This document shows positions 1 through 8,824 of a DNA stretch of 64,000 nt, piece after piece. Within the stretch, counting starts at the first letter, position 1, and the number at the start of each line of letters is the position of its first letter. Made by a program: the position numbers and the translations under genes. The DNA is from Alphaproteobacteria bacterium (GTDB taxonomy: Bacteria; Pseudomonadota; Alphaproteobacteria; Micropepsales; Micropepsaceae): contig CANIAL010000005.1 of assembly GCA_947465395.1 (NCBI GenBank), forward strand, positions 1 to 64,000, written 5' to 3'. The notes under the pieces are model-generated. The model saw only the letters and a list, made by a program, of their open reading frames with translations. It had not been told where the DNA came from and did no database searches.

Positions 1-85
1 CCGCAACCGACCCGCCCTGCGAAAGCACAATCTCCGCCTCCCGCAGCTTGCCAATAACTTCCTCAGGCTGATGCCTGCGTCCCAT
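1..85 (-). CDS. IS3-family transposase OrfA, N-terminal fragment
   Basis: Only the first 28 codons are inside the window; the gene continues past the left edge. It begins MGRRHQPEEVIGK and continues KLREAEIVLSQGGSVA, the characteristic start of IS3-family OrfA helix-turn-helix proteins, which bind the IS ends and are normally joined to the OrfB integrase by frameshifting. The ATG at 85 follows GGAGGGAG at good spacing. The DDE catalytic part would be in OrfB and is not seen, so activity cannot be judged. Confidence 0.8.
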   Translation of the reverse strand, partial: MGRRHQPEEVIGKLREAEIVLSQGGSVA

Positions 86-148
86 TCCAAATCTCCCTCC
101 AAGGTTCCAATATGATAGTCCCTGGACCACTTGGAAGGGGGCAGATCA
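1..148 (-). mobile_element. IS3-family insertion sequence, one end only
   Basis: The element enters from the left edge and ends near position 148 inside a deacetylase gene. The visible end carries a GC-rich terminal sequence (GGAAGGGGGCAG on the plus strand, about 134-145), then a strong Shine-Dalgarno (GGAGGGAG on the minus strand) and the first codons of an IS3-type OrfA. The exact terminal base and the target duplication cannot be fixed because the other end is outside the window. A similar terminus stands alone near 36528-36551. Confidence 0.8.
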
Positions 149-558
149 GCGGCGCCATAGGGAAAAGCGTAACTCTCCGCCGCGCCACCATTCAAAAAAG
201 GTTTCAGGAAGGCGGCGTTGCGCGCCGCGTCATCTTCCAGCACGGCCTGTGACAGGCCAAAGCTGGGCTGGTGCGAGAAGCCATGACAGCCGATCTCGTG
301 TCCCGCCGCGGAAAGCTGCGCCAGGTCTTCGGCATCATAAAACTGGGTGCCGTCCATCGTGCGGCCACAGAACATGCCCGCTGTATAATAAGTGCCGCGC
401 GCCCTGTGCCGGGCCAAGAGCGGGCCGGCCACGGTCCAGGCAGACTTTGGGAAATCATCAAAGCTGATGCTGGCGATAGGCCGGGACGCGCCCATGCGCG
501 CCGGCTTGACCAGCGTCTGGCGGGCGATGAAACGGGTCAGGCGGGCCGCGAAAGACAT
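149..558 (-). pseudogene. polysaccharide deacetylase, truncated by IS insertion
   Basis: From ATG 558 the minus strand encodes about 137 residues of a NodB-type polysaccharide deacetylase. It contains the metal-site motif SFDDFP (residues 32-37), the histidine motif GHEIGCHGFSH (about 86-96) and the FPYG motif (132-135). Right after FPYGAA the sequence becomes the end of an IS3-family element, and the frame runs on into IS DNA as unrelated protein. The family removes N- or O-acetyl groups from envelope or exported polysaccharides. The C-terminal part should lie beyond the IS, outside this window. Loss of function is inferred: the catalytic motifs remain, but the barrel is incomplete. Confidence 0.8.
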
Positions 559-640
559 GGGGCCTTTTTAGCAGCCAAAGCCTTAACTATTGGGAAACTG
601 GAACTCGACATGGGGGCATGGAAAAGGGCACTTTCCCGCC

Positions 641-1660
641 ATGAACAAGGGTCTTCAGATCGGCGATGTCACTATCCCGGGGCGGGTATTAAGTGCCCCC
701 ATGACCGGCGTCACCGACCTGCCCACCCGCCAGGCCGCTACCGCCCAGGGCGCGGCCTATGTCGCCACCGAAATGGTAGCCTGTGACAGCTTCGCCCGGG
801 GCCGCCCTGACGTGGTGCGCCGCGCCGCCATCGGAAACAGCGCGTCCTTGATGGTCATTCAACTGGTGGGGCGCGAGGCGGAATGGATTGCCAAGGGCGC
901 AAAGCTGGCCGAACAGGCGGGCGCACACATCATTGATTTCAACATGGGCTGCCCGGCCAAGGAAGTGACCGGCGCATTGTCAGGTTCGGCCCTGATGCGG
1001 GATGAGGAATTGGCAAAACGCCTGATCGGCGCGGCCGTGAATGCGACATCGCGGCCCGTGACATTGAAGATGCGCCTGGGCTGGGACACGCATTGGCAGA
1101 ACGCGCCCGACATTGCGCGCATTGCCGAGGGCGAAGGCGTGAAAGCCATCACCGTGCATGGCCGCACCCGCAATCAATTCTATCGCGGCAATGCCGACTG
1201 GCGCGCAGTGGCGAAAGTGAAAGAGGCGGTTTCCATTCCCGTCATCGTCAATGGCGATGTCACGGACCTGGCATCGGCCAAGGCGGCGCTGGCCCAGTCG
1301 GGCGCGGACGGCATCATGATTGGCCGCGGCGGTTATGGCAGGCCCTGGCTGACGGCAGCTTTGGACCGCGCCCTGTCGGATGGCAGTGATGTGGCGGAGC
1401 CGGATTTGGCGAGCCGGCTTGAGATTCTCCTCAGCCACATGGCCTCGTCCTTGCGCTTTTACGGCGATGTCCTGGGGCTTCGGGTCTTCCGCAAGCATCT
1501 TGGCTGGTATGTGGAAAACGCCCCTCTGGGTGATGGCCCTGCCCGGCGTGCCGCCAAGGCACAATTCTGCCGCATGGACAGCGCCAGCGCCCTGGAAGCG
1601 GCATTGGCGCAATTTTGGACGAATGGGGGCCTTGCGCCTTCGGGAACCCGCCCTATCTAG
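641..1660 (+). CDS. dusB: tRNA-dihydrouridine synthase (DusB-like)
   Basis: This 339-residue flavoprotein reduces specific uridines in the tRNA D-loop to dihydrouridine with NADPH. The Dus signature NMGCPAKEV holds the catalytic Cys at residue 104. The FMN-barrel motifs [25 protein letters not shown] and [13 protein letters not shown] follow in the usual order. ATG 641 matches the family start ([10 protein letters not shown]); an in-frame TTG at 590 would only add an unconserved tail. In many alphaproteobacteria this gene (nifR3) precedes ntrBC, but here an efflux operon follows after 200 bp. A second Dus of the DusA type lies at 7838. Confidence 0.92.
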   Translation: MNKGLQIGDVTIPGRVLSAPMTGVTDLPTRQAATAQGAAYVATEMVACDSFARGRPDVVRRAAIGNSASLMVIQLVGREAEWIAKGAKLAEQAGAHIIDFNMGCPAKEVTGALSGSALMRDEELAKRLIGAAVNATSRPVTLKMRLGWDTHWQNAPDIARIAEGEGVKAITVHGRTRNQFYRGNADWRAVAKVKEAVSIPVIVNGDVTDLASAKAALAQSGADGIMIGRGGYGRPWLTAALDRALSDGSDVAEPDLASRLEILLSHMASSLRFYGDVLGLRVFRKHLGWYVENAPLGDGPARRAAKAQFCRMDSASALEAALAQFWTNGGLAPSGTRPI

Positions 1661-1773
1661 GGCTGTGGGGGCGGCGACAACCGGCCGAAAACTCCCCTGC
1701 GGCAGGTTTTTGGTGGGGCCGGGATTTTCGCAATCCTTACATTTTTCTGTGTCAATTCGTGTTTTGCCACGCT

Positions 1774-1792
1774 GCAAACGCGTCTAGTTTGC
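1774..1792. promoter_or_regulatory. inverted repeat upstream of RND efflux genes
   Basis: GCAAAC and GTTTGC are separated by 7 bp, about 70 bp before the adaptor start codon in the only intergenic space upstream of the pump genes. The size suits a TetR- or MarR-type operator, but no regulator gene is adjacent, so the role is inferred from position alone. Confidence 0.35.
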
Positions 1793-1860
1793 GCCGCCTG
1801 AGATTCAGCCAGTTTCGCGCCGCCCGGGGGCTTAAACCCGGCAATTCGCAAGGGGACTTC

Positions 1861-2988
1861 ATGTCACGTAAAATTCTGATCATTGCCATGGCTTTGCTGG
1901 CGGTGGCCGCCTGTTCGCCGCCCAAGCGCCCGCAGATGACGCCCATGGCGGGCTATGTGGTAATCAAGGAGCAGGCGGTGGCGCTGCACGCCGATCTGCC
2001 CGGCCGCACATCGCCCTTCGCGGTTTCCGAAGTCCGTCCCCAGATCACCGGCATCGTCAAGGCGCGCCTGTTCACCGAAGGCGCCGTGGTGAAGGCCGGC
2101 CAGCCGCTCTACCAGATCGATCCGGCCCCCTACCGCGCCGCCTATGACAGCGCCGCCGCGGTGCTGAACAGTGCGAAGCTCAAGGCCGACCGCTACACCC
2201 AGCTTCTGCAGGCCGGCGCCATCGCACCGCAGAACAATGACGACGCCCAGGCCGCCTACAAGCTGGCCGTCGCCAATGCCGATGCCGCGCGCATCAACCT
2301 GAACTATACGCGCATTGTCGCTTCCATCTCGGGCCGCATCGGCGCCTCGACCGTCACGCCGGGCGCGCTGGTCACCGCCAACCAGGCCACCGCGCTTGCC
2401 ACCATCTCCACCCTTGATCCCATCTATGTGGACATTGACCAGTCCAGCGCCGAGCTGCTGGCCATGAAGCGTTCCGTACAGAGCGGCGACGTGGAAAACG
2501 CCAACAGCGCCGATGTGAAGCTGACGCTTGATGACGGCAGCACCTATGCCCATGACGGCAAGCTGCAATTCACCGATGTCACGGTGGACGCCGCCACCGG
2601 CTCTGTCCGCCTGCGCGCCATCTTCCCCAATCCCGAAGGCGTCCTGCTGCCGGGCCTTTATGTGCGCGCCACCATCCTGGAAGGCACCGACATGCATGGC
2701 ATCTTGGTGCCGCAGCCGGCCGTCAGCCGCGATGCCAAGGGCAATCCCACCGTGCTGGTGCTGGATGACAAGGATTTTGCGCGCCTGCGCGAGATCAAGA
2801 CCGGCCGCGCCATTGGTGGCGACTGGCAGGTACTGGACGGGCTGAAGGCCGGCGACAAGCTGATCGTGCAGGGCCTGATGAGCATCCGCCCCGACATGCA
2901 GGTGAAGTCCATGGAAGCGGGCAAGATGCCGCCTCCGGGCGCTGGCGGCCCCCCGGGTGCTCCCGGCGCAGCAGCTGGCAAGAAGTAA
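1861..2988 (+). CDS. RND efflux periplasmic adaptor (AcrA/MexA-like lipoprotein)
   Basis: This 375-residue membrane fusion protein links an inner-membrane RND pump to an outer-membrane channel. The N-terminus is a lipoprotein signal with the lipobox LAVAAC near residue 18, so it should be anchored by a lipid. The barrel-sandwich segment (VRPQITGIVKARLFTEGAVV), the alpha hairpin and the second lipoyl half with LNYTRIVASISGRIG are all present. The tail is rich in Pro, Gly and Ala. ATG 1861 follows AAGGGGAC at good spacing. The pump gene follows after 39 bp. No TolC-type gene is next to it, so the outer-membrane partner must be encoded elsewhere. Confidence 0.93.
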   Translation: MSRKILIIAMALLAVAACSPPKRPQMTPMAGYVVIKEQAVALHADLPGRTSPFAVSEVRPQITGIVKARLFTEGAVVKAGQPLYQIDPAPYRAAYDSAAAVLNSAKLKADRYTQLLQAGAIAPQNNDDAQAAYKLAVANADAARINLNYTRIVASISGRIGASTVTPGALVTANQATALATISTLDPIYVDIDQSSAELLAMKRSVQSGDVENANSADVKLTLDDGSTYAHDGKLQFTDVTVDAATGSVRLRAIFPNPEGVLLPGLYVRATILEGTDMHGILVPQPAVSRDAKGNPTVLVLDDKDFARLREIKTGRAIGGDWQVLDGLKAGDKLIVQGLMSIRPDMQVKSMEAGKMPPPGAGGPPGAPGAAAGKK

Positions 2989-3027
2989 AAGTACGAAGTA
3001 CCGGACGGCTTATAGGGGACTGGCCAC

Positions 3028-6000
3028 ATGAATCTGTCGCGCTTCTTCATTGACCGCCCCGTGTTCGCCTGGGTGATCGCCATCGTGATCATGCTGGCGG
3101 GCGCCATCGCTGCCTTCAGCCTGCCGGTGGAGCAATATCCCACCATCGCCCCGCCCGCGGTGTCCGTGAATGCCTTCTATCCCGGCGCCGACGCCGCCAC
3201 CGTGCAGAACTCTGTCACCCAGGTGATCGAGCAGCAGCTGACAGGCCTGGACAATCTTCTGTATTTCTCGTCCGCCTCGAATGCCGATGGCTCGGTCGCC
3301 ATCACCGCCACCTTTGCGCCCGGCACCAATGCCGACATCGCCCAGGTGCAGGTGCAGAACAAGGTGCAGCAGGCCGTGGCGCAGTTGCCCAGCCAGGTGC
3401 AGCAGCTTGGCGTCACCGTGCAGAAGGCCCAGACCAACTTCCTGCTGGTCGTGGCCATGTACGACACCACGGGCCGCTACACGACCACCGACGTTTCCGA
3501 CTTCATGTCGTCCAAGATGCAGGACCAGCTCAGCCGCGTCACCGGCGTGGGCAACGTCCTGAATTTCGGCACCAAATACGCCATCCGCATCTGGCTGGAC
3601 CCCTACAAGCTGCACAATTTCTCCTTGCAGCCTTCGGACGTGCGCGCCGCCATCGTCTCCCAGAACGTGCAGGTCTCTGCTGGCTCCATCGGCGGATTGC
3701 CCGCGGTCGCCGGCCAAGCCATGAGCGCCACCGTCACCGCCCAGTCCCAGTTCCAGACGCCGGAAGAATTCCGCAACATCATCCTCAAGACCTCGCCTGA
3801 CGGCGCGGTGGTGCATCTGTCGGACGTGGCCCGTGTTGAACTTGGCGGCGACAGCTATGCCGTGCTCAGCGAAATGAACGGCCATGCCGGCGCCGGTTTC
3901 GCCATCATGCCTGCCCCCGGCGCCAATGCGCTGAAGCTGGTGGACGCCGTGAAGGCCCGCGCCCATGCACTGGAGCCGACCTTTCCGCCCGGCATGAAGC
4001 TGATGTTCCCGGTGGACAATACCGACTTCATCCGCCTATCCATCCGCGACGTGGTGGAGACCCTGATCGAAGCCATCGCGCTCGTCATTTTGGTCATGTA
4101 CCTGTTCCTGCAGAACTGGCGCACCACGCTTGTTCCCGCCGTGGCGGTGCCCGTGGTGCTGCTTGGTACCTTCGGCATCCTGGCCGCGGTGGGCTATTCC
4201 ATCAACACGCTGACATTGTTCGCGCTGGTGCTGGTCATCGGCCTTTTGGTGGACGACGCCATCGTGGTGGTCGAAAACGTGGAACGGTTGATGCGCGAAG
4301 AGGGGCTGGAGCCCCGCGACGCCACCTTGCGCTCCATGACGGAAATCACCGGCGCCCTGATCGGCATCGGCCTGGTGTTGAGCGCCGTGTTCCTGCCCAT
4401 GGCGTTCTTTGGCGGCTCCACCGGCGTGATCTATCGCCAGTTCTCGGTCACCATCGTCTCGGCGATGCTGCTATCCATCATGTGCGCCCTGATTTTGACT
4501 CCAGCCCTGTGCGCCACCTTGCTGCTGCCCATCAAGAAGGGCGAGCACGCCCATGCCAGCGGCTGGCTGGGCAAGTTCTTTGACGGGTTCAACACCCGCT
4601 TCGAGGCGATGCGCGACTGGTATCACGCCAAGCTGGAAACGGTTTTGAGCCGCGCCAAGCTGACCATGGTGATCTATGCCGTGATCGTGGCGGTGCTGAT
4701 AGTGCTTTACATGCGCATGCCCACGGGCTTTTTGCCCGAAGAAGACCAGGGCTTTGTCGTCACCCTGATCAGCCTGCCCCCCGGCACGCCCCAGGCCAAG
4801 ACCATGGCGGTGGCGCGGCAGGTCTCCAACCACTACATCACTGAAGAAAAAGACAATGTGGACATGGTGTTCACGGTCGCCGGCTTCAGCTTCCTGGGCG
4901 CGGGCCAGAATACGGGCATCACGTTTGCCCGCCTGCACAGCTGGGACGACCGTCCCGGCGCCGACCGTACCGCCCAGGCCGTGGCGCGCCGCGCCTTCAT
5001 GAAATTCATCCGCATTCCCGACGCGCAGGTTTTCCCGCTGGTGCCGCCGGCCGTGCCTGAACTGGGCCTGGCCACCGGCTTCGACATGCAGATGGAAGAC
5101 CGCGCCAATCTGGGCCATGAGGGCCTGATCCAGGCGCGCAACATGCTGCTCGGCCTGGCGGCGCAGAACCCCAAGCTGGCGGGCGTGCGCCCGGCGAGCC
5201 TGGACGACACCCAGCAGCTTCACATCACCATTGACCAGGAAAAGGCCAACACGCTGGGCATTTCCACGTCCGACGCCAACGCCACCCTGTCGGCGGCCTG
5301 GGGCGGCACCTTCGTCAACAATTTCATCGACCGCGACCGCGTCAAGCGCGTCTTCATGCAGGGCGACGCGCCCTTCCGCATGAAGCCGGAGGACATCAAT
5401 CGCTGGTACGTCCGCACCAACACCGGCGCCATGGCGCCCTTCTCGTCCTTCGCCCGCGTGGATTGGAAGACGGGTCCGGCGTCGCTGACGCGCTATAACG
5501 GTTTCCCGTCCATCGAACTCCAGGGCCAGGGCGCGCCCGGCGTTTCCTCCGGCACGGCGCTGCAGGAAATGGACGCCATCTTCAAGAAGCTGCCCCAGGG
5601 CATTGATTATGAGCTGACGGGCCTTTCGTACCAGGAACAGCAGGCGGGCGCGCAGGCCCCGGCGCTGTATGCCCTCTCCATCCTGATCATCTATCTCTGC
5701 CTGGCGGCCTTGTATGAAAGTTGGGCGATCCCGCTGTCGGTGATGCTGGTCATTCCCCTGGGCGTGATCGGCGCGGTGGCGGCTGCCAGCGCCCGCGGCC
5801 TCTTCAACGACATCTATTTCCAGGTGGGGTTGCTGGCCACCATCGGCCTTGCCGCCAAGAACGCCATTCTGATCGTGGAGTTCGCGGTGGATGGCGAGAA
5901 GCGGGGCATGACCGCACGCCAGGCGGCCTTGTGGGCGGCCAAGCTGCGGTTGCGGCCCATCCTGATGACCTCCATCGCCTTCGTGGCCGGCGTGGCGCCC

Positions 6001-6150
6001 CTGGCGCTGGCGCATGGCGCGGGCGCGGGCAGCCAGAACGACATCGGCACCGGCGTCATTGGTGGCATGGTGGCGGCGACCGTGCTGGCCGTGTTCTTTG
6101 TTCCGGTCTTCTTCCAGATTGTGAACAAGGGCCTGCAGCATCACGAATAA
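3028..6150 (+). CDS. RND multidrug efflux transporter (AcrB/HAE1 family)
   Basis: This 1040-residue proton-driven transporter of the hydrophobe/amphiphile efflux class would export drugs, detergents or lipids from the periplasm and inner membrane. The N-terminus (MNLSRFFIDRPVFAWVIA) is classic. TM4 carries the proton-relay pair D409-D410 in GLLVDDAIVVVEN, and TM10 carries the partner lysine K944 in LAAKNAILIVEF. The two large porter loops and 12 expected TM segments are intact. It is co-transcribed with the adaptor at 1861. The substrate cannot be read from sequence. Confidence 0.95.
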   Translation: MNLSRFFIDRPVFAWVIAIVIMLAGAIAAFSLPVEQYPTIAPPAVSVNAFYPGADAATVQNSVTQVIEQQLTGLDNLLYFSSASNADGSVAITATFAPGTNADIAQVQVQNKVQQAVAQLPSQVQQLGVTVQKAQTNFLLVVAMYDTTGRYTTTDVSDFMSSKMQDQLSRVTGVGNVLNFGTKYAIRIWLDPYKLHNFSLQPSDVRAAIVSQNVQVSAGSIGGLPAVAGQAMSATVTAQSQFQTPEEFRNIILKTSPDGAVVHLSDVARVELGGDSYAVLSEMNGHAGAGFAIMPAPGANALKLVDAVKARAHALEPTFPPGMKLMFPVDNTDFIRLSIRDVVETLIEAIALVILVMYLFLQNWRTTLVPAVAVPVVLLGTFGILAAVGYSINTLTLFALVLVIGLLVDDAIVVVENVERLMREEGLEPRDATLRSMTEITGALIGIGLVLSAVFLPMAFFGGSTGVIYRQFSVTIVSAMLLSIMCALILTPALCATLLLPIKKGEHAHASGWLGKFFDGFNTRFEAMRDWYHAKLETVLSRAKLTMVIYAVIVAVLIVLYMRMPTGFLPEEDQGFVVTLISLPPGTPQAKTMAVARQVSNHYITEEKDNVDMVFTVAGFSFLGAGQNTGITFARLHSWDDRPGADRTAQAVARRAFMKFIRIPDAQVFPLVPPAVPELGLATGFDMQMEDRANLGHEGLIQARNMLLGLAAQNPKLAGVRPASLDDTQQLHITIDQEKANTLGISTSDANATLSAAWGGTFVNNFIDRDRVKRVFMQGDAPFRMKPEDINRWYVRTNTGAMAPFSSFARVDWKTGPASLTRYNGFPSIELQGQGAPGVSSGTALQEMDAIFKKLPQGIDYELTGLSYQEQQAGAQAPALYALSILIIYLCLAALYESWAIPLSVMLVIPLGVIGAVAAASARGLFNDIYFQVGLLATIGLAAKNAILIVEFAVDGEKRGMTARQAALWAAKLRLRPILMTSIAFVAGVAPLALAHGAGAGSQNDIGTGVIGGMVAATVLAVFFVPVFFQIVNKGLQHHE

Positions 6151-6237
6151 GCCATAAATCGCGGCCTTCCCGGCCTCGCGTTGACTTAGGCGGGGCCGTG
6201 AAATTGAATGCGCGCCATCCCCCTATGGAGGCGCGCA

Positions 6238-7014
6238 ATGCGGCCCGGCGATTTCTTCTGGTATGACGTGATGACCACCGACATGGCGGCGGCGAAGGCG
6301 TTCTACGCCTCCGTCACCGGCTGGAGCGCGCAGGACGTCAGCACCGCCAACCTGACCTACAACAGCTTCAACCTGGAGGGCCGGGGCGTGGCGGGCCTGA
6401 TGCCCATGCCCGATGGCGCGCCGGCCGGCATGCGCCCCGCCTGGCTGGGCTATGTCCTGGTGGATGACGTGGATGCCATGGCCAAAAGAATCGTGGCCGA
6501 GGGCGGCAAGCTGATGCGCGGGCCGATTGATGTACCGAACATCATCCGCTTCGCGGTGGTGGCTGATCCGCAAGGTGCAGGGTTCCTGATCGCCAAGCCG
6601 CACATGGCAGAGAGTTTCACGCCGCCGCCAGAACTGGACGCCAACACGCCCGGCACGTTCGGCTGGCGCGAGTTGATGGCGGCGGACGGCCCGACCGCTT
6701 TCCCCTTCTATGAAAAGCTGTTCGGCTGGAAAAAAGGTGACGCGGTGGATATGGGGCCGATGGGCATCTACCAGCTTTTCAACAATGGCGGCGAAAACAT
6801 GGGCGGCATGATGACCAAGCCGCCGCAATCGCCCGCCCCGCCCCATTGGGGCTATTACATCAATGTGCCCGCCATTGACGCCGCCGCCGCCAAGGTGACC
6901 GCTGCGGGCGGCACCATCCTGAACGGCCCCATCCAGGTGCCGGGCGGCCAATGGGTGGTGCAGTGTTTCGATCCGCTGGGCGCGCAGATTTCCTTTGTGG
7001 CGCCGAAGCGCTGA
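6238..7014 (+). CDS. VOC-family (glyoxalase/bleomycin-resistance fold) protein, two domains
   Basis: This 258-residue protein is made of two vicinal-oxygen-chelate modules (about 1-120 and 130-258), each opening with a short aromatic strand: GDFFWYDVMTTD in the first and GTFGWRELMAADG in the second. Such tandem proteins are usually annotated as glyoxalase-like or hydroxylase-like, with unknown substrate. ATG 6238 is preferred over ATG 6208 because GGAGG sits 7-8 bases before it. The stop overlaps the next start (TGATG at 7012-7016), implying translational coupling with the PEP-mutase-family gene. Confidence 0.8.
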   Translation: MRPGDFFWYDVMTTDMAAAKAFYASVTGWSAQDVSTANLTYNSFNLEGRGVAGLMPMPDGAPAGMRPAWLGYVLVDDVDAMAKRIVAEGGKLMRGPIDVPNIIRFAVVADPQGAGFLIAKPHMAESFTPPPELDANTPGTFGWRELMAADGPTAFPFYEKLFGWKKGDAVDMGPMGIYQLFNNGGENMGGMMTKPPQSPAPPHWGYYINVPAIDAAAAKVTAAGGTILNGPIQVPGGQWVVQCFDPLGAQISFVAPKR

Positions 7015-7841
7015 TGGGCATACGCGAAAAGGCCGACGCGTTCCGGGCGCTGCATCAAAAAGGCGCTGCCTTCATCATTCCCAATCCCTGGGACCGGGGC
7101 AGCGCCCGGCTGCTGGCGAACATGGGTTTCAAGGCGCTGGCCACAACCTCCATGGGCTATGCCTTTTCCATCGGCCAGACGGATGGATCGCTGTCGCGTG
7201 AGCAGACCCTGGCCAATGCCCGCGACATGGCGGAGGCCACGGATTTGCCCGTCAGCGCCGATTTGGAAAACGGCTTTGGCGATTCACCGGAAGAAGCGGC
7301 CCGCACCATCACCATGGCGGGCGCCACCGGCATTGTCGGCGGCTCCATCGAGGATGCCACCGGCCGCAGGGGCGATCCCATCTATGACATGGCGCTGGCG
7401 GTGAAGCGGGTGGAAGCGGCGGTGGCGGCGGCGCGCGCGCTGCCCTTCCATTTCACCCTGACGGCGCGGGCGGAGAATTACCTGCATGACCGGATTGACC
7501 TGGACGACACCATCGCGCGCCTGAAGGCCTTTGAAAAAGCGGGCGCGGATGTTCTGTTTGCGCCGGGCCTGCGCCGCCGCGAGGATATCGAGGCTGTGGT
7601 CAAGGCGCTGGAAAAGCCCGTCAATGTGCTGCAGGGACTGAGCGGCGCGCTTTTAAGCCAGGCAGAACTGGCGGCCATCGGCGTGGGACGCATCAGCGTA
7701 GGCAGCGCGCTTGCCCGCGCGGCGCTGGGCGGTTTCCTGGACGCGGCCAATGAGATGCGTGAACATGGCACCTTCAACTTCTCCGCCAAGGCAGCGTCGC
7801 CCCGCGACATCACGCCGATCCTTGCACCCTATTCCAAATGA
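7014..7841 (+). CDS. isocitrate lyase/PEP mutase family protein
   Basis: This 275-residue protein belongs to the PEP mutase/isocitrate lyase superfamily, TIM barrels that make or break C-C or C-P bonds alpha to a carboxylate. Visible signatures are the N-terminal FIIPNPWDRGSARLL, the metal-site region PVSADLENGFGD, GGSIEDATG, and FTLTARAENYL. The length fits the short, mostly uncharacterised branch (2-methylisocitrate-lyase/carboxyvinyl-carboxyphosphonate mutase-like), not true AceA (over 400 residues). It overlaps the VOC gene upstream and dusA downstream by a few bases, so the three should form one operon. The reaction is unknown. Confidence 0.82.
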   Translation: MGIREKADAFRALHQKGAAFIIPNPWDRGSARLLANMGFKALATTSMGYAFSIGQTDGSLSREQTLANARDMAEATDLPVSADLENGFGDSPEEAARTITMAGATGIVGGSIEDATGRRGDPIYDMALAVKRVEAAVAAARALPFHFTLTARAENYLHDRIDLDDTIARLKAFEKAGADVLFAPGLRRREDIEAVVKALEKPVNVLQGLSGALLSQAELAAIGVGRISVGSALARAALGGFLDAANEMREHGTFNFSAKAASPRDITPILAPYSK

Positions 7842-8812
7842 CCGCATTCAGCCGCCGCTTTTCGGTGGCCCCCATGATGGACTGGACGGACAGCCCCTGC
7901 CGGGTGCTGCACCGGGCGCTGTCGTCGAACGCGCTGCTTTACACCGAGATGGTGACCACCGGCGCGGTGCTGCATGGCGACCGCCAGAAATTGCTGGGCT
8001 TTGATCCCGCCGAGAATCCCGTAGCCTTGCAACTGGGCGGCAGCGATCCCGGCGATTTGGCGCAGGCTTCGCGCATCGCGCAGGATTTCGGATATGACGA
8101 AGTCAATCTGAACGTGGGCTGCCCATCGGATCGGGTGCAGTCGGGCCGCTTTGGCGCGTGTCTCATGAGGGAGCCTGCTCTGGTAGGGGAATGTGTGGCC
8201 GCCATGCAGGCCGCCGTCACCATTCCCGTCACCGTCAAATGCCGCATCGGCGTGGATGACCAGGACCCGGAAGAGAGCTTGCGCGCCCTGATCGCTGCCT
8301 GCCCCGGCGTGACGTCCTTTGCCGTGCATGCGCGCAAGGCCTGGCTGGCGGGCCTGTCGCCCAAGCAGAACCGCGACGTGCCGCCGCTGGATTATCATCT
8401 GGTCTATCGCATCAAGCAGGAAAAGCCGCAGTTGGAAATCGTCCTGAATGGCGGCATCGCCAGCCTGGAGGAAGCCGAGGCGCACCTGGCCCATGTGGAC
8501 GGCGTGATGCTGGGCCGCGCCGCCTATCACAATCCCATGCTGCTGGCAGAGGTGGATGCGCGCTTTTTCGGCGGCGCGTCACGCGACCTGGATGCGGCGG
8601 TGGAAACCTATCTGGAATATGTGGAGCGCAAGCTGGCCGAAGGCGTGCGGCTGGCGGTCCTGATCAAGCCCATGCTGGGGCTATACAATGGCCGTCCCGG
8701 CGCGCGCGGCTTCCGCCGCCATCTGTCGGAAAACGCGCCGCCGCATGACGCGGGCATGGATGTGCTGCGCGACGCCTTGGCTTTCCTGAAGCCGCAGCGC
8801 AAGGCCGCGTAA
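7838..8812 (+). CDS. dusA: tRNA-dihydrouridine synthase A
   Basis: This 324-residue DusA-type flavoenzyme modifies D-loop uridines (U20/U20a in E. coli). N-terminal APMMDWTDSPCR and LLYTEMVTTGAVLHGD are DusA hallmarks, and the catalytic Cys95 lies in NLNVGCPSDRV. KCRIGVDD, FAVHARKAWL and VMLGRAAYHNP complete the FMN and tRNA site. The ATG overlaps the upstream stop by 4 bp. The gene ends 12 bp before the convergent M61 peptidase gene. Confidence 0.95.
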   Translation: MTAFSRRFSVAPMMDWTDSPCRVLHRALSSNALLYTEMVTTGAVLHGDRQKLLGFDPAENPVALQLGGSDPGDLAQASRIAQDFGYDEVNLNVGCPSDRVQSGRFGACLMREPALVGECVAAMQAAVTIPVTVKCRIGVDDQDPEESLRALIAACPGVTSFAVHARKAWLAGLSPKQNRDVPPLDYHLVYRIKQEKPQLEIVLNGGIASLEEAEAHLAHVDGVMLGRAAYHNPMLLAEVDARFFGGASRDLDAAVETYLEYVERKLAEGVRLAVLIKPMLGLYNGRPGARGFRRHLSENAPPHDAGMDVLRDALAFLKPQRKAA

Positions 8813-8824
8813 CTACTTATCCGA

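Noticed and set aside
1693..1715. Terminator after dusB (CCTGCGGCAGG with T run)
   Set aside because: The stem is only 4-5 bp with a tiny loop, too weak to call.
4471..6144. 557-codon minus-strand open frame over the RND pump
   Set aside because: It is a mirror of the pump coding sequence with no recognisable domain.
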